Below are positions 52,618-61,657 of a stretch of 64,000 bases of DNA, piece by piece. The stretch comes from Muriicola sp. Z0-33 (GTDB lineage: Bacteria > Bacteroidota > Bacteroidia > Flavobacteriales > Flavobacteriaceae), in the NCBI RefSeq assembly GCF_026126425.1, contig NZ_JAFMPW010000002.1, forward strand, positions 124,001 through 188,000, written 5' to 3'. Both the position numbers and the translations under genes were made by a program. The notes below the pieces were generated by a model. That model did not search any database. It saw nothing but the letters and a program-made list of their open reading frames with translations, and was not told the DNA's origin. Position 1 is the first letter of the stretch, and each line of letters opens with the position of its first letter.

Positions 52618-53157
52618 TTAAAGTCTCGTAATGATAAAGGTCACCACAGATATCTGACCAGATGTTTCTGAAAAAGTGAGCTCAATATCTTGAGTTCCTG
52701 TTATAGAGCCTAAAGAGAATGTGCTCGATTCCTCTCCCTGGTCTTGTACAAAACCTCCCCCATCGTTCTCCTCTAAATCACCAGCACAAGTGATACTGCT
52801 ATTAACAAGCTGATCCGCGGAAACGGTAAATGTTGTCTCACCGGTCAATTGAGAGTCATTTTGACCCACGCTAATTGCGTTTTCCAGATCAACAGACCAC
52901 AGAACTTTGGTATCCACAGTTGTTCCAATGGTCAGATAAGTGGATAGTTCACCAAAGATTTCAAGCTTATCGTTATTAGCATCCCCCTCCCCAGAGGTGT
53001 CGGTTGCCTTAATTTTTGTCAGTTGTACACGAAAGCGAATATCCTCTGCCTTCACGGGAGCTTCCATTTCATCTTCATCCTTGCTGCAGGAGAATACGGT
53101 TAAGACGATAATACTTAAGAGCATTGATTTTGCTAAAATTGTTTTTAGGGTTTTCAT
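52618..53157 (-). CDS. Lipoprotein of unknown function, divergent from the TPR-LuxR regulator
   Basis: 179 residues with a lipoprotein signal ending at TVFSCS. The mature part begins with an acidic DEDEMEAP linker, then strands RFRVQLTKIKATDTSGEGDA, FGELSTYLTIGTTVDTKVLW and SGQISVVTFIITR. Internal Cys in SSITCAGDLEE may pair with another Cys on maturation. The single-domain fold looks like a beta-sandwich, but I do not recognise it. Its start faces the TGGACA repeat region and the TPR regulator, so it is the likeliest regulated target. Confidence 0.72.
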   Translation of the reverse strand: MKTLKTILAKSMLLSIIVLTVFSCSKDEDEMEAPVKAEDIRFRVQLTKIKATDTSGEGDANNDKLEIFGELSTYLTIGTTVDTKVLWSVDLENAISVGQNDSQLTGETTFTVSADQLVNSSITCAGDLEENDGGGFVQDQGEESSTFSLGSITGTQDIELTFSETSGQISVVTFIITRL

Positions 53158-53226
53158 AATTTATAGATTTTAAGATTCAACACCCCAAACCTAGAAGAGA
53201 TAAGCCCTCTCGCCTAATCTTAAGCA

Positions 53227-53390
53227 TGGACAAACTATGGACAAGGAAAGTTAATAGCACGCAATATGGACATGGACAAGGCAATTATAAAAATTGTCGA
53301 TAAAACGCTGAAAGGCCTTTATTTATTGAGGATATGAGGCTTTTTAGTAATTACATGTTTCTTGGATATTACTGGACAAATCATGGACAA
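53227..53390. promoter_or_regulatory. Six TGGACA direct repeats between divergent genes
   Basis: The 313-base gap 53158-53470 has no gene but holds TGGACA at 53227, 53238, 53267, 53273, 53373 and 53384. Five are followed by A. Two pairs are exactly 11 bases apart, one DNA turn, and one pair is 6 bases apart. All point the same way. The copies flank the middle of the region between the lipoprotein and the TPR-LuxR regulator, a suitable place for binding sites of that regulator. Confidence 0.6.
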
Positions 53391-53470
53391 CACCTTTTCT
53401 TGCCTCAGATTTGGTTAGCCTATATACATCCACTTTTGATTATATTCGGGGCAACTAACTTATTAGTAAA

Positions 53471-55369
53471 ATGAATTTAAAAGTAATTGTATGCTGTTTG
53501 TATTGCCTTTTGGCATTCCACAATGGAACCGCACAATTAAATTTTGACATTGACAGTCTTCTCCTGGCATACGAAAAACACGATCTGGATACACTGAAGG
53601 TGATGACCAACAACAACATCATTAATTATTACATGTATCGCAATCCAGAATTGGCAAAAAAATATGCCTTTGAACAACTCGAGATTTCAAACCAAATCGA
53701 GTTTAGCGGCGGACAATCAATGGCCAATTATCAATTGGGGATCCTCTACAACAATGTAAACAATGTGGATTCGGCAAGATATCACTACTCAGAATCACTT
53801 AAATACGCTAAAATTTACAACAACCATATCTTCGTTTCTCAGGCATATCACGGTTTGGCCTTAATAGAATTTGAGCTTGGAAATTTGGATAAGGCTGATG
53901 AAATCAATGATAAGAACCTCGAATTCAATTACCAAAACAAAGATTCTGTAGGAGTTGCTTATTCACTGGATTTTAAAGGTCGGATTAATGAAAACCGAGG
54001 GCATTATACTATCGCCCTGGAAAATGTCCTTAAGAGCCTTAAATTGTTACCTGTTGTCAGCACCCCAATTAACAGGGATGTGAGGATTGCTGACGCCAAA
54101 ACCCATCTGGCGGCAATTGAACACAGTATTGGCAATTACCAAAAAGCCATTGCATACAATCTAGAGGCATTGGAAATATACATCAACCAGAATGACACGT
54201 ATTATCAGGCCGTAGCTGAGGCAGATCTTGCCAAGTCATACACAGCTTTGAAGCAATTTAATAAGGCCGAAGCTGCCCTGGTAAAGAGCATTGAAAAGTC
54301 TAAAATAGCGAATGTCCCTTCCACAGAAGCGTCGGCCCTTGCGCAAATGGGAGCCCTCTTTAATTTACAGGCAAAACCAAAACTAGGTGCAGAATTCCTC
54401 CAGAAAAGTATTTCGCTGGCAAAAGAGATCAATTCTGAAAGACGTATTGCTATATCACGACTAGAATTGGCAGAATCCTATATATTACTAAACCGTCTGG
54501 AAGATGCGTTGGGCCAACTATCAGATGTATTTGCGTACGCTACTGGCGATGGCAATGGAAACCTATCCATTCTAAGAGATGCGTATTTAAAACGTAGTAC
54601 CATTCATAAAAAAAATAATAAACCTGGTGCTTCCCTTGAGAATTATCAAAAATACAAGCATCTAAATGATTCTATTTTCAATATAGACCGGACCAGGAAA
54701 CTAGAAGAACTTAAAATTATATACGAAACCGAGAAAAAAGAAGCAGCACTTGCTCTCCAGGAAGAAGAGATAATGACGCTCAATGAAAAAGCCAAAGTTG
54801 ACCAACTCACGAAAGGGTTATATGCCGGGGGTACCGGAGCAGGCATTCTGATTTCAGGACTACTGTTTTTCGGCTTCAGACAACGAATCAAAAAGAATAA
54901 AATCGCCAGGGAGAAACAAGAGGAAATCTATCGGCAGGAGATAGAATATAAAAAGAAAGAACTGGCGAGTCAGACCCTACATCTGGTTCAAAAAAATACC
55001 TTTATCCAGGAATTGATGGATAACCTGCAGAACATTAAGAATGATCCGGACCGATTTAAAGTTGAATTCAGGCGCATTGTCATGCTGTTGAAGAAGGAGA
55101 ATGCTTCAGACAAGGATTGGGAAGTGTTCAAAAGCTATTTTGCAGAAGTCCACAACGACTTTGATCAAAAATTAAAAACGCTTTACAAAGACATCTCAGA
55201 AAAGGAAATACGCCTCGCCGCTTTCTTGCGTATGAATCTCACCACAAAGGAAATAGCCGCAACCTTAAACGTTCTGCCAGATAGTATACTTAAATCCAAG
55301 TACCGTCTTAAAAAGAAGCTCAGGCTTGATAAGTCTCAAGATTTGAGTTCCTTTTTGAGTGCCTTGTAA
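53471..55369 (+). CDS. TPR protein with transmembrane helix and LuxR-type DNA-binding domain
   Basis: 632 residues. A signal peptide or first helix (MNLKVIVCCLYCLLAFHNGT) precedes a run of about seven TPR units at about 60-410 (ANYQLGILYNNVNNVDSARY, AYHGLALIEFELGNLDKADE, AEADLAKSYTALKQFNKAEA). A transmembrane helix at about 445-465 (GILISGLLFFGFRQRIKK) and a coiled coil follow. The C-terminal helix-turn-helix is SEKEIRLAAFLRMNLTTKEI with IAATLNVLPDSILKSKYRLK. Periplasmic TPRs would sense a signal, and the cytosolic HTH would bind DNA. Such one-component regulators are common in Flavobacteria. It is divergent from the surface-protein locus, which is its likely target through the TGGACA repeats. 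Confidence 0.87.
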   Translation: MNLKVIVCCLYCLLAFHNGTAQLNFDIDSLLLAYEKHDLDTLKVMTNNNIINYYMYRNPELAKKYAFEQLEISNQIEFSGGQSMANYQLGILYNNVNNVDSARYHYSESLKYAKIYNNHIFVSQAYHGLALIEFELGNLDKADEINDKNLEFNYQNKDSVGVAYSLDFKGRINENRGHYTIALENVLKSLKLLPVVSTPINRDVRIADAKTHLAAIEHSIGNYQKAIAYNLEALEIYINQNDTYYQAVAEADLAKSYTALKQFNKAEAALVKSIEKSKIANVPSTEASALAQMGALFNLQAKPKLGAEFLQKSISLAKEINSERRIAISRLELAESYILLNRLEDALGQLSDVFAYATGDGNGNLSILRDAYLKRSTIHKKNNKPGASLENYQKYKHLNDSIFNIDRTRKLEELKIIYETEKKEAALALQEEEIMTLNEKAKVDQLTKGLYAGGTGAGILISGLLFFGFRQRIKKNKIAREKQEEIYRQEIEYKKKELASQTLHLVQKNTFIQELMDNLQNIKNDPDRFKVEFRRIVMLLKKENASDKDWEVFKSYFAEVHNDFDQKLKTLYKDISEKEIRLAAFLRMNLTTKEIAATLNVLPDSILKSKYRLKKKLRLDKSQDLSSFLSAL

Positions 55370-55406
55370 AATAGGTAATCTCTTTAAATGATCGTAATTT
55401 TGCCAT

Positions 55407-55820
55407 GTGAATATTCCTGAGAATAAACAGTTAATATTATTTGACGGCATTTGCAATTTATGCAATAATGCTGTTCAATACGTCATTAAGAGAGATAAAC
55501 GTAACCGCTTTTGTTTTGCCCCCTTACAAGGAAGTACCGGGCAACAATTTATAAAGGAGCGCGGCATAGACACTTCCAAAATTGATTCCATTATACTAGT
55601 TGACCCAAATGTTGCTTATTATGTTAAATCCACAGCTGCTCTAAAAATAGGTCAGCAATTTGGCGGGGGTTATCGACTGCTGGCTGTACTTGAATGGATC
55701 CCAAGTCCGTTCAGAGATTGGATTTATGACCTGGTGGCTAAAAGGAGGTACCGTTGGTTTGGCAAAAAAGATGCCTGTATGGTGCCGACTCCTGAATTAA
55801 AAGTGAAATTTATGGATTAG
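55407..55820 (+). CDS. DCC-family thiol-disulfide oxidoreductase (DUF393)
   Basis: 137 residues, using a GTG start at 55407-55409. LILFDGICNLCNNAVQYVIK carries the DxxCxxC motif with Cys16 and Cys19. FCFAPLQGSTGQQFI and the hydrophobic helix GYRLLAVLEWIPSPF, ending in KKDACMVPT, match the DCC/DUF393 family. It is predicted to catalyse thiol-disulfide exchange, with a thioredoxin-like fold. No membrane segment is certain. It follows the TPR regulator after 37 bases, which may be only chance clustering. Confidence 0.88.
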   Translation: MNIPENKQLILFDGICNLCNNAVQYVIKRDKRNRFCFAPLQGSTGQQFIKERGIDTSKIDSIILVDPNVAYYVKSTAALKIGQQFGGGYRLLAVLEWIPSPFRDWIYDLVAKRRYRWFGKKDACMVPTPELKVKFMD

Positions 55821-55875
55821 AATTGGCGGCTACACTACCGCTTTCTGCTAACGAACTGGTCCTTTCCGGGGTTTT

Positions 55876-57048
55876 CTACTTAAGATTATTTAAAATAAAA
55901 TCTAGCGTTGCATTGTTGCTCAATTTCCTGGCAAATGCCAGATTGTGGTATGTAATGTCCTCAGCAAGCCCCAGGCTTTGTAGATAACGGATTTGGTCCT
56001 CATAGTCTATGGATACTTTGCCAGTGAGCAAGTGATCCATGTTCTGCCCCTTAGCATAGCGCTTATACACTTTGCGCAGCCCGCTAAGATACAATCTGTC
56101 TTTAGTAAAGCCCCCGCCCCTATGTGCTCTTAAGGTAATACTAAAGGCTTCACTTCTATTGAGTTTGTATTGATTGTGAATTAAGTCAAAGGTGTCTGAA
56201 AATGTATACCCTTTTATTAAACTGTCAGACGCCAGAACCCTGTAAGCCAATTCTTTTAGTCGCTTTAATGTAAGTGCATCACTCATGTATTCACTAAAAA
56301 CGGCAAGCCCTTCCTGGGTTTCCACATTTTTAGGGAAACCGTTAGCAAATATTTTTAAAGGCTGATGCATCCCATTAAAAGTCGTTACCAAATGCACACC
56401 AATTTCGTGGTTAGCAAGGGTTAACAATTGATTCTTACTAAAAGTGGTATTCTTTTTAATCAGCATTGTCTGTGAGATATTACTCACCATGGCATCTGCC
56501 GCAATATTTGTGGAGAATCTGATATTTAACGGAAAATCGTATTGCTGGGCAAAATCTTCAAAATAATCGCGGGCTTCCTCCGGGGAAAAAATCTTTTCCA
56601 TGTCTGATGAAGGCGCCTCATCCTCATAATGCAATATAAATTTGGCGTTTTGTACATCCTTCTCGGTTGGCGTACCATAGATCCCCAATGAATTGTAATA
56701 AAACTTCCGGGACTGGCCCACCGTCTCAATACATTGTACCATATTGGCATAGAAGTAGATGATTTCCTGGTACAACTTTCTAATCTCGTCGTCATCTATC
56801 CTTTCTAATCGCTGAGAAAAGAACAAACGGTGCAATTTATAGGGGTCGAATTTGAGTTTTGGATAATTGAACTCCGGATCATCGCTATACTTAGACGCAA
56901 AGAATCTATGTTTTTCCTTTTCAATATTTAAAGGATTCACATAACTAAGCAATTCAATCCGCTTCACCAATCTGTCGAGATTGGCATCTATTTCAAACAG
57001 ATCAGCATATTGCCGCATTAAGTCCGTTCTCTCTTTTTCTCTAATCAT
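55876..57048 (-). CDS. DUF1704 metallopeptidase (QEGLA family, MATCAP-like)
   Basis: 390 residues. The zinc motif is HExxxH: His214, Glu215, His219 in LANHEIGVHL. QEGLA with Gln245 and Glu246 follows (VETQEGLAVFSEYMSDAL), giving the third metal ligand. DUF1704 includes eukaryotic MATCAP (KIAA0895L), a tubulin tyrosine carboxypeptidase with the same HExxxH motif. Bacterial members are annotated flavohemoglobin expression-modulating QEGLA proteins, with little direct evidence. The start overlaps the end of the N-formylglutamate amidohydrolase-like gene by 8 bases. A carboxypeptidase acting on a small peptide or amino acid conjugate is an inference from the family. Confidence 0.86.
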   Translation of the reverse strand: MIREKERTDLMRQYADLFEIDANLDRLVKRIELLSYVNPLNIEKEKHRFFASKYSDDPEFNYPKLKFDPYKLHRLFFSQRLERIDDDEIRKLYQEIIYFYANMVQCIETVGQSRKFYYNSLGIYGTPTEKDVQNAKFILHYEDEAPSSDMEKIFSPEEARDYFEDFAQQYDFPLNIRFSTNIAADAMVSNISQTMLIKKNTTFSKNQLLTLANHEIGVHLVTTFNGMHQPLKIFANGFPKNVETQEGLAVFSEYMSDALTLKRLKELAYRVLASDSLIKGYTFSDTFDLIHNQYKLNRSEAFSITLRAHRGGGFTKDRLYLSGLRKVYKRYAKGQNMDHLLTGKVSIDYEDQIRYLQSLGLAEDITYHNLAFARKLSNNATLDFILNNLK

Positions 57049-57868
57049 TAGCTTTATGGAATTCTTCGGCCTGCAAAGGTATTAAATCTTGCAGATGTCT
57101 TGCAACAGAACGCACAACTTCAGGATAAATTACCCCACTATGTTCATCGCAATATACTTTGGCTATTTCAGTCGCCAGAACAAGGGTGTTATCAAAATTA
57201 TTAGTGATAAACTTTAAGAAATATCCATTCCCCTGAAAAGTATCATTAACTGCCGAGCTAGACCTTATACTGTTGGGCAATGACATTTGTTCTAATTTAC
57301 CGCACCAAGAGGATACAGTATCCCCAAACCTGCTGTTGTCAATATTGGAGGTTCCCAGATTCCAGGTAGGTACTTCCCTCTCCCACCTTTTCCAGTTATA
57401 ACTGTGGATGTCAAACACTATCGCCTTCCCGTATTTCCTTTCAATCTGTGACATCAGGGCATGCACAACTTCATAAAATGCTTTGTGTTTGTCCAGACTT
57501 TTATGATGTTCCTTTTCGGGCAAGGGATCTCGCCAAAGTTGCTTCCCCCAGGCATCTTTGTAAATAGCCGTATCCGGAGCCCTGTTTAAATCATATTCGA
57601 ACCGGCTGTCACAGCCCGCAATAACAATGGGATGCTCTCTCACCATTTCTTTGGTACATGGATCCTCTTCGTACCAGCGATCATAGGCGGTATGGAGACA
57701 ATTATCCCATAAAGATTTTCTAAATTGATGCCCATCATGTACCGCTCCGCAGATATAAGGGGCGTATTCCTCTATTTTAAGTGTGAAGGAATAGTCTTCA
57801 GAAACCGCTTCAAAAGGAATTTCTGAACGAATATTAGCAATAATTTTATCGACTGTAAGCCTATGCAT
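57041..57868 (-). CDS. N-formylglutamate amidohydrolase-like protein
   Basis: 275 residues. The metal site residues fit the family: AVHDGHQFR early, the Asp/Arg region VIAGCDSRFEYDLNRAPDTA, the catalytic block AIVFDIHSYNWKRWE with FDIHSYN (His-containing metal ligand), then EINKRKYG-like LMSQIERKYG. N-formylglutamate amidohydrolase splits N-formylglutamate to formate and glutamate in histidine breakdown, but no hut genes are near. Overlaps of 8 bases at both ends bind it into one transcript with the ATP-grasp ligase and the DUF1704 peptidase, pointing to an amide-hydrolysing step in that pathway. Confidence 0.83.
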   Translation of the reverse strand: MHRLTVDKIIANIRSEIPFEAVSEDYSFTLKIEEYAPYICGAVHDGHQFRKSLWDNCLHTAYDRWYEEDPCTKEMVREHPIVIAGCDSRFEYDLNRAPDTAIYKDAWGKQLWRDPLPEKEHHKSLDKHKAFYEVVHALMSQIERKYGKAIVFDIHSYNWKRWEREVPTWNLGTSNIDNSRFGDTVSSWCGKLEQMSLPNSIRSSSAVNDTFQGNGYFLKFITNNFDNTLVLATEIAKVYCDEHSGVIYPEVVRSVARHLQDLIPLQAEEFHKAND

Positions 57869-58892
57869 TCTCTACCTCGTTACGCAGCCTGGAGCGCCTG
57901 TCAAAAGCCTGAAGCTTGTCTAACACCTTACTTTCTATAAAATCGATAACCTTTGACTGAATTTTGGTCTTATACACCTTGTTCATATAGGTTACTCCGC
58001 CGGGTGACATTACATTCACCTCAACCAATTTGCCGCCTATCACATCTATGCCTACAAAATGAAGGCCATCTTTAACCAGTTTGGGTCCTATTTGTTTACA
58101 CAAGGCCTTTTCCTGTTTGGTCAGAATATGCTTTGCCACAGAACCCCCGGCAGATACATTAGACCTGTGATCATCAGATCCCGGAATACGCCTCATTGCC
58201 CCAATAGGCTCCCCATTTAATATCAATATTCGGATATCACCCTGGTCTGCACCTTCAATGTATTCTTGAAGTATTACATAGTTAGATGTTCCATCTGAAT
58301 TAGTTACATAAAAATCTAACAACGACTTTATGTTGTTCATAGCCGACTTTTCAATCAGTATAACTCCTGACCCTCCAAAACCGTTCAAAGGTTTTAAAAT
58401 CATCTTATCTGCACTGGAATCCTTAATTTGATTTACCAGGTAATTCTTGTTTTTAGATACATGAGTTGCCGGGATGATGTTACTATGACTATCGCCAAAA
58501 GCTGCCGTATACAATTTGTTATTGGCCTCCCTAAGCCCCTGAAGCGAATTCATGATAAAGACATCATCTTTGACAGAATCAAGGAAATTGAGCATTATCG
58601 GGTCTAAAGGCGGGTTGGCACGCATAAAGATTACATCGAAACCTGCGAGGGGCAGCATTTCTTCCCTGGTTACTGCCTGCTTATAAAACGATTTAAGGCT
58701 GGAGGGTACTTTTTCCATCCTGTTAATTACCGTACAAAAGGCATTGGTAACACTATTCCGGATAGTAAGGTTTGCAGGTGTACACAGGGCTACACCGTGA
58801 TTGCGTTTAACGCATTCATGAATGAATGCAAGACTGGTATCATTTTCCGGATCTATCTCCTCCCAGGGATACATTAAGAAACAAATATTCAT
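57861..58892 (-). CDS. ATP-grasp ligase, glutathione synthetase (GshB)-like
   Basis: 343 residues. The N-terminal domain has CFLMYPWEEIDPENDTSLAF and VIFMRANPPLDPIMLNFLDS, as in GshB. The ATP-grasp core has KMILKPLNGFGGSGVILIEK, YVILQEYIEGADQGDIRILI, LNGEPIGAMRRIPGSDDHRS and VNVMSPGGVTYM. It would join a carboxylate to an amine with ATP. No gamma-glutamylcysteine ligase (GshA) is in the window, so true glutathione synthesis is uncertain. It is the first gene of the overlapping three-gene operon with the amidohydrolase and metallopeptidase. Confidence 0.85.
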   Translation of the reverse strand: MNICFLMYPWEEIDPENDTSLAFIHECVKRNHGVALCTPANLTIRNSVTNAFCTVINRMEKVPSSLKSFYKQAVTREEMLPLAGFDVIFMRANPPLDPIMLNFLDSVKDDVFIMNSLQGLREANNKLYTAAFGDSHSNIIPATHVSKNKNYLVNQIKDSSADKMILKPLNGFGGSGVILIEKSAMNNIKSLLDFYVTNSDGTSNYVILQEYIEGADQGDIRILILNGEPIGAMRRIPGSDDHRSNVSAGGSVAKHILTKQEKALCKQIGPKLVKDGLHFVGIDVIGGKLVEVNVMSPGGVTYMNKVYKTKIQSKVIDFIESKVLDKLQAFDRRSRLRNEVENA

Positions 58893-58978
58893 AATACACT
58901 TAGCTTCTTATGGTTAATACATTTTAAAAATAATATTATTTGATTTAATATAACAAAGTACTGTTACTATATCACATT

Positions 58979-60304
58979 CTATCTCACCTCATCCAGATAA
59001 TCATCCCAATCCTCAACATGGGGTTTACCTAGTTTTCCTACTGATTTTGCAACAACCGTCGAAACCGTAGCATCCCCGGTTATGTTTACGACTGTCCTGA
59101 ACATATCCAGGGGTCGGTCCACTGCAAAAATCAAGGCAAGGCCAATAGCGTATTTATCAGCCGGGAAACCGACAGACTCTAATACGATAACCAACATAAC
59201 CATTCCTGCTCCCGGTACAGCTGCTGTTCCTATAGAAGCCAGCAAAGCGGTTATTACAATCATCAGCTGTGCACTCAAGGGAAGGTCAAAACTCAATGCT
59301 TGTGCGATAAATACCGCCGCTACCCCTTGATAGAGACTTGTTCCGTCCATATTTATGGTCGCTCCAACGGGTAAAACAAAACTAGAAACTTCCTTGTCTA
59401 CCCCTATATGCTCCTCTACTCTTTCCATAGTAACAGGTAATGTTGCCGCACTGGAACTGGTAGAAAAAGCCAGTAGTTGGGCCGGACTAAGCTGTTTTAA
59501 AAACCAGAAAGGGTTAACCTTGGCAAAGATGGCAACAAGCGTACAATAGAATACAATCATTAGTAAAAGCCCTAGAATGACCACCCCTGCATATTTGAGA
59601 AGGGCCAGTAGTATTTCCGGATCGCTCGAAGAAACTACTACACTTGCCAATAAAGCAAATACCGCTAAAGGCGCTATAAGCATTATAAGATCTACCATTT
59701 TCAGGACCACAAAATTTAAGGAATCAAAGAATTTTTTAAGTGGTTTTGCACGTTCTTCACCTATCAATAACATTGAGATTCCCATAAAAATGGTGAAAAA
59801 GATGACTTGCAGCATTAGCCTGTTATCTCCAAGAGCGGCTACCGCATTATCTGGCACCATGTCTTCAAGGAACTTTAACGGGCCACTTTCCTTTTGTCTT
59901 GTGGCCTCCTCTAATTTTGCGACTACCCCACTGTCTGCGGCGTATGTAGAAGTAAGCTTTTCTATGGTTTGATCAGAAATACCATTTCCGGGCTCCAATA
60001 CATTTACCAGAACCAATCCCAGAATGATGGCCACTGTTGTTGTACCAATATAAATCCCCATGGTACGCAAACCTATGTTTTTGAATTTTGAAATATCTTT
60101 TAAATCAGAAATTCCTTTTATCAAAGAAGCCAGAATAAGTGGAATAGCAATTAATTTTAGCAGATTAATGAAAATCGTTCCGAACGGGCTAATCCAATCG
60201 GTAACAAAATCCTTACCCCAGGAAAAATAGGTCATTCCAAAACCAAAAATAATCCCCAGAATCATCCCAATCAGGATCTGCCAATGAAGTTCCATCTTTT
60301 TCAT
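58979..60304 (-). CDS. Dicarboxylate/glutamate:cation symporter (DctA/GltP family)
   Basis: 441 residues with eight helices and two re-entrant hairpins. The family motifs are ISPFGTIFINLLKLIAIPLI, LLAFSTSSSAATLPVTMERV (Ser-rich tip of hairpin 1), VLPVGATINMDGTSLYQGVA (NMDGT) and FAVDRPLDMFRTVVNITGDA with the substrate-binding Asp/Arg/Asn/Asp. It takes up C4-dicarboxylates or acidic amino acids with Na+ or H+. It sits downstream of chorismate synthase with an 82-base gap. Glutamate supply to the neighbouring ATP-grasp operon is imaginable but not shown. Confidence 0.93.
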   Translation of the reverse strand: MKKMELHWQILIGMILGIIFGFGMTYFSWGKDFVTDWISPFGTIFINLLKLIAIPLILASLIKGISDLKDISKFKNIGLRTMGIYIGTTTVAIILGLVLVNVLEPGNGISDQTIEKLTSTYAADSGVVAKLEEATRQKESGPLKFLEDMVPDNAVAALGDNRLMLQVIFFTIFMGISMLLIGEERAKPLKKFFDSLNFVVLKMVDLIMLIAPLAVFALLASVVVSSSDPEILLALLKYAGVVILGLLLMIVFYCTLVAIFAKVNPFWFLKQLSPAQLLAFSTSSSAATLPVTMERVEEHIGVDKEVSSFVLPVGATINMDGTSLYQGVAAVFIAQALSFDLPLSAQLMIVITALLASIGTAAVPGAGMVMLVIVLESVGFPADKYAIGLALIFAVDRPLDMFRTVVNITGDATVSTVVAKSVGKLGKPHVEDWDDYLDEVR

Positions 60305-60386
60305 ACAATGCTATTTCAATTTGCCCGGTAAGATACTATTTTGAGAATTAACCCCCTAGAAAAAAAAGAAAAGAGAAAGCGGCGCT

Positions 60387-61454
60387 TTATTGGGCCTGGA
60401 TATTCCTGTTTAGCAGGGTAAAGTCTGCCAGAACCAGAGCGGCCATTGCCTCTACAATAGGAACTGCTCTTGGCACCACACACGGATCGTGCCGGCCTTT
60501 TCCTTTTGTCTGTACTTTGTTGCCGTCTTTGTCTATAGTTTCATAGGCCTGAATAATGGTTGCCACAGGTTTAAAGGCCACATTAAAATAAATGTCCATC
60601 CCGTTGCTAATTCCACCCTGAACGCCACCGCTATAATTGGTTTTTGTTGTTCCGTCTGAATTAAATTGATCGTTATGAGCACTCCCTTTCATGGCAACCC
60701 CGGCAAAACCACTTCCATATTCGAAACCTTTTACGGCATTAATAGAAAGCATAGCTTTACCCAATTCTGCATGCAGTTTGTCAAAAACAGGTTCCCCGAG
60801 ACCAACAGGGACATTTTTAATAACACAACTAATAATTCCTCCAATAGTGTCTCCTTCTTTCCTTACTGCCTTTATATAATCTTCCATTTTGGAAGCAGTC
60901 TCAGGATCGGGACATCTGACGGCATTAGTTTCGGCCATGGCAAGGTCAAGATCATTATAATCTTTATCCAATTTCATATCCCCTACCTGAGAGACATAGG
61001 CCTGAATACTAATATCTTTTAAAAACTGCTTGGCAATTGCTCCGGCGACTACCCGACTGGCTGTTTCTCTTGCAGAACTCCTGCCACCACCCCTGTAATC
61101 CCTTATGCCATACTTCCTGTCATAAACATAGTCTGCATGGGATGGGCGGTAGGAGTCTTTTATGTGCGAATAGTCGTGTGATTTCTGATTGGTATTATGA
61201 ATGGCAAATCCTATAGGGGTACCCGTGGTTTTACCTTCAAATATACCCGAGTAAAACTCAACAGTATCCGGTTCTTTTCGCTGAGTAACGATTGCGGATT
61301 GCCCTGGTTTTCTTCTGTCCAGATCTGCCTGTATAGCTTTTAAGTCTAATGAAATGCCAGCAGGACATCCATCCAATACCCCGCCAATTGCCACGCCATG
61401 TGATTCTCCGAAAGTGGTTAGTTTAAAAAGAGTTCCAAATGTATTTCCCGCCAT
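60387..61454 (-). CDS. aroC: Chorismate synthase
   Basis: 355 residues. Conserved motifs are [19 protein letters not shown] at about 13-31, the FMN-contacting [39 protein letters not shown] with [14 protein letters not shown] (SARET), and the C-terminal [20 protein letters not shown] (RHDPC). It converts EPSP to chorismate, the last step of the shikimate pathway, using reduced FMN. Length and motifs are normal. A very good promoter lies upstream at 61484-61514. Confidence 0.97.
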   Translation of the reverse strand: MAGNTFGTLFKLTTFGESHGVAIGGVLDGCPAGISLDLKAIQADLDRRKPGQSAIVTQRKEPDTVEFYSGIFEGKTTGTPIGFAIHNTNQKSHDYSHIKDSYRPSHADYVYDRKYGIRDYRGGGRSSARETASRVVAGAIAKQFLKDISIQAYVSQVGDMKLDKDYNDLDLAMAETNAVRCPDPETASKMEDYIKAVRKEGDTIGGIISCVIKNVPVGLGEPVFDKLHAELGKAMLSINAVKGFEYGSGFAGVAMKGSAHNDQFNSDGTTKTNYSGGVQGGISNGMDIYFNVAFKPVATIIQAYETIDKDGNKVQTKGKGRHDPCVVPRAVPIVEAMAALVLADFTLLNRNIQAQ

Positions 61455-61483
61455 GGACTAGATTCAGATAGTTGATTAAGGCT

Positions 61484-61514
61484 CAAAGGTAAATGTTAAA
61501 TAAGTGGAAACAAA
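61484..61514 (-). promoter_or_regulatory. Promoter of aroC
   Basis: On the minus strand TTTG at 61514-61511 and TACCTTTG at 61491-61484 fit the -33 and -7 consensus with a 19-base spacer. The ATG is 30 bases past the -7 box. Confidence 0.65.
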
Positions 61515-61625
61515 GCCCACTTGATTAATTATAGATTAACAAAAAGTGACGCGACTTAATTTAAACTTAACCATATGGTGTTCATAGCTTAAACAAAAAC
61601 CTAATGGTATTGTAATTGGACTTTA

Positions 61626-61633
61626 TAATTTTG
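61626..61633 (+). promoter_or_regulatory. Probable -7 promoter box of the LpxH-like gene
   Basis: TAATTTTG matches TAnnTTTG and lies 25 bases before the TTG start. TTG triplets near 61610-61618 are closer than the usual -33 spacing, so the -33 element is uncertain. Confidence 0.4.
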
Positions 61634-61657
61634 CAATAACATTTAAACCGAAAGGTA

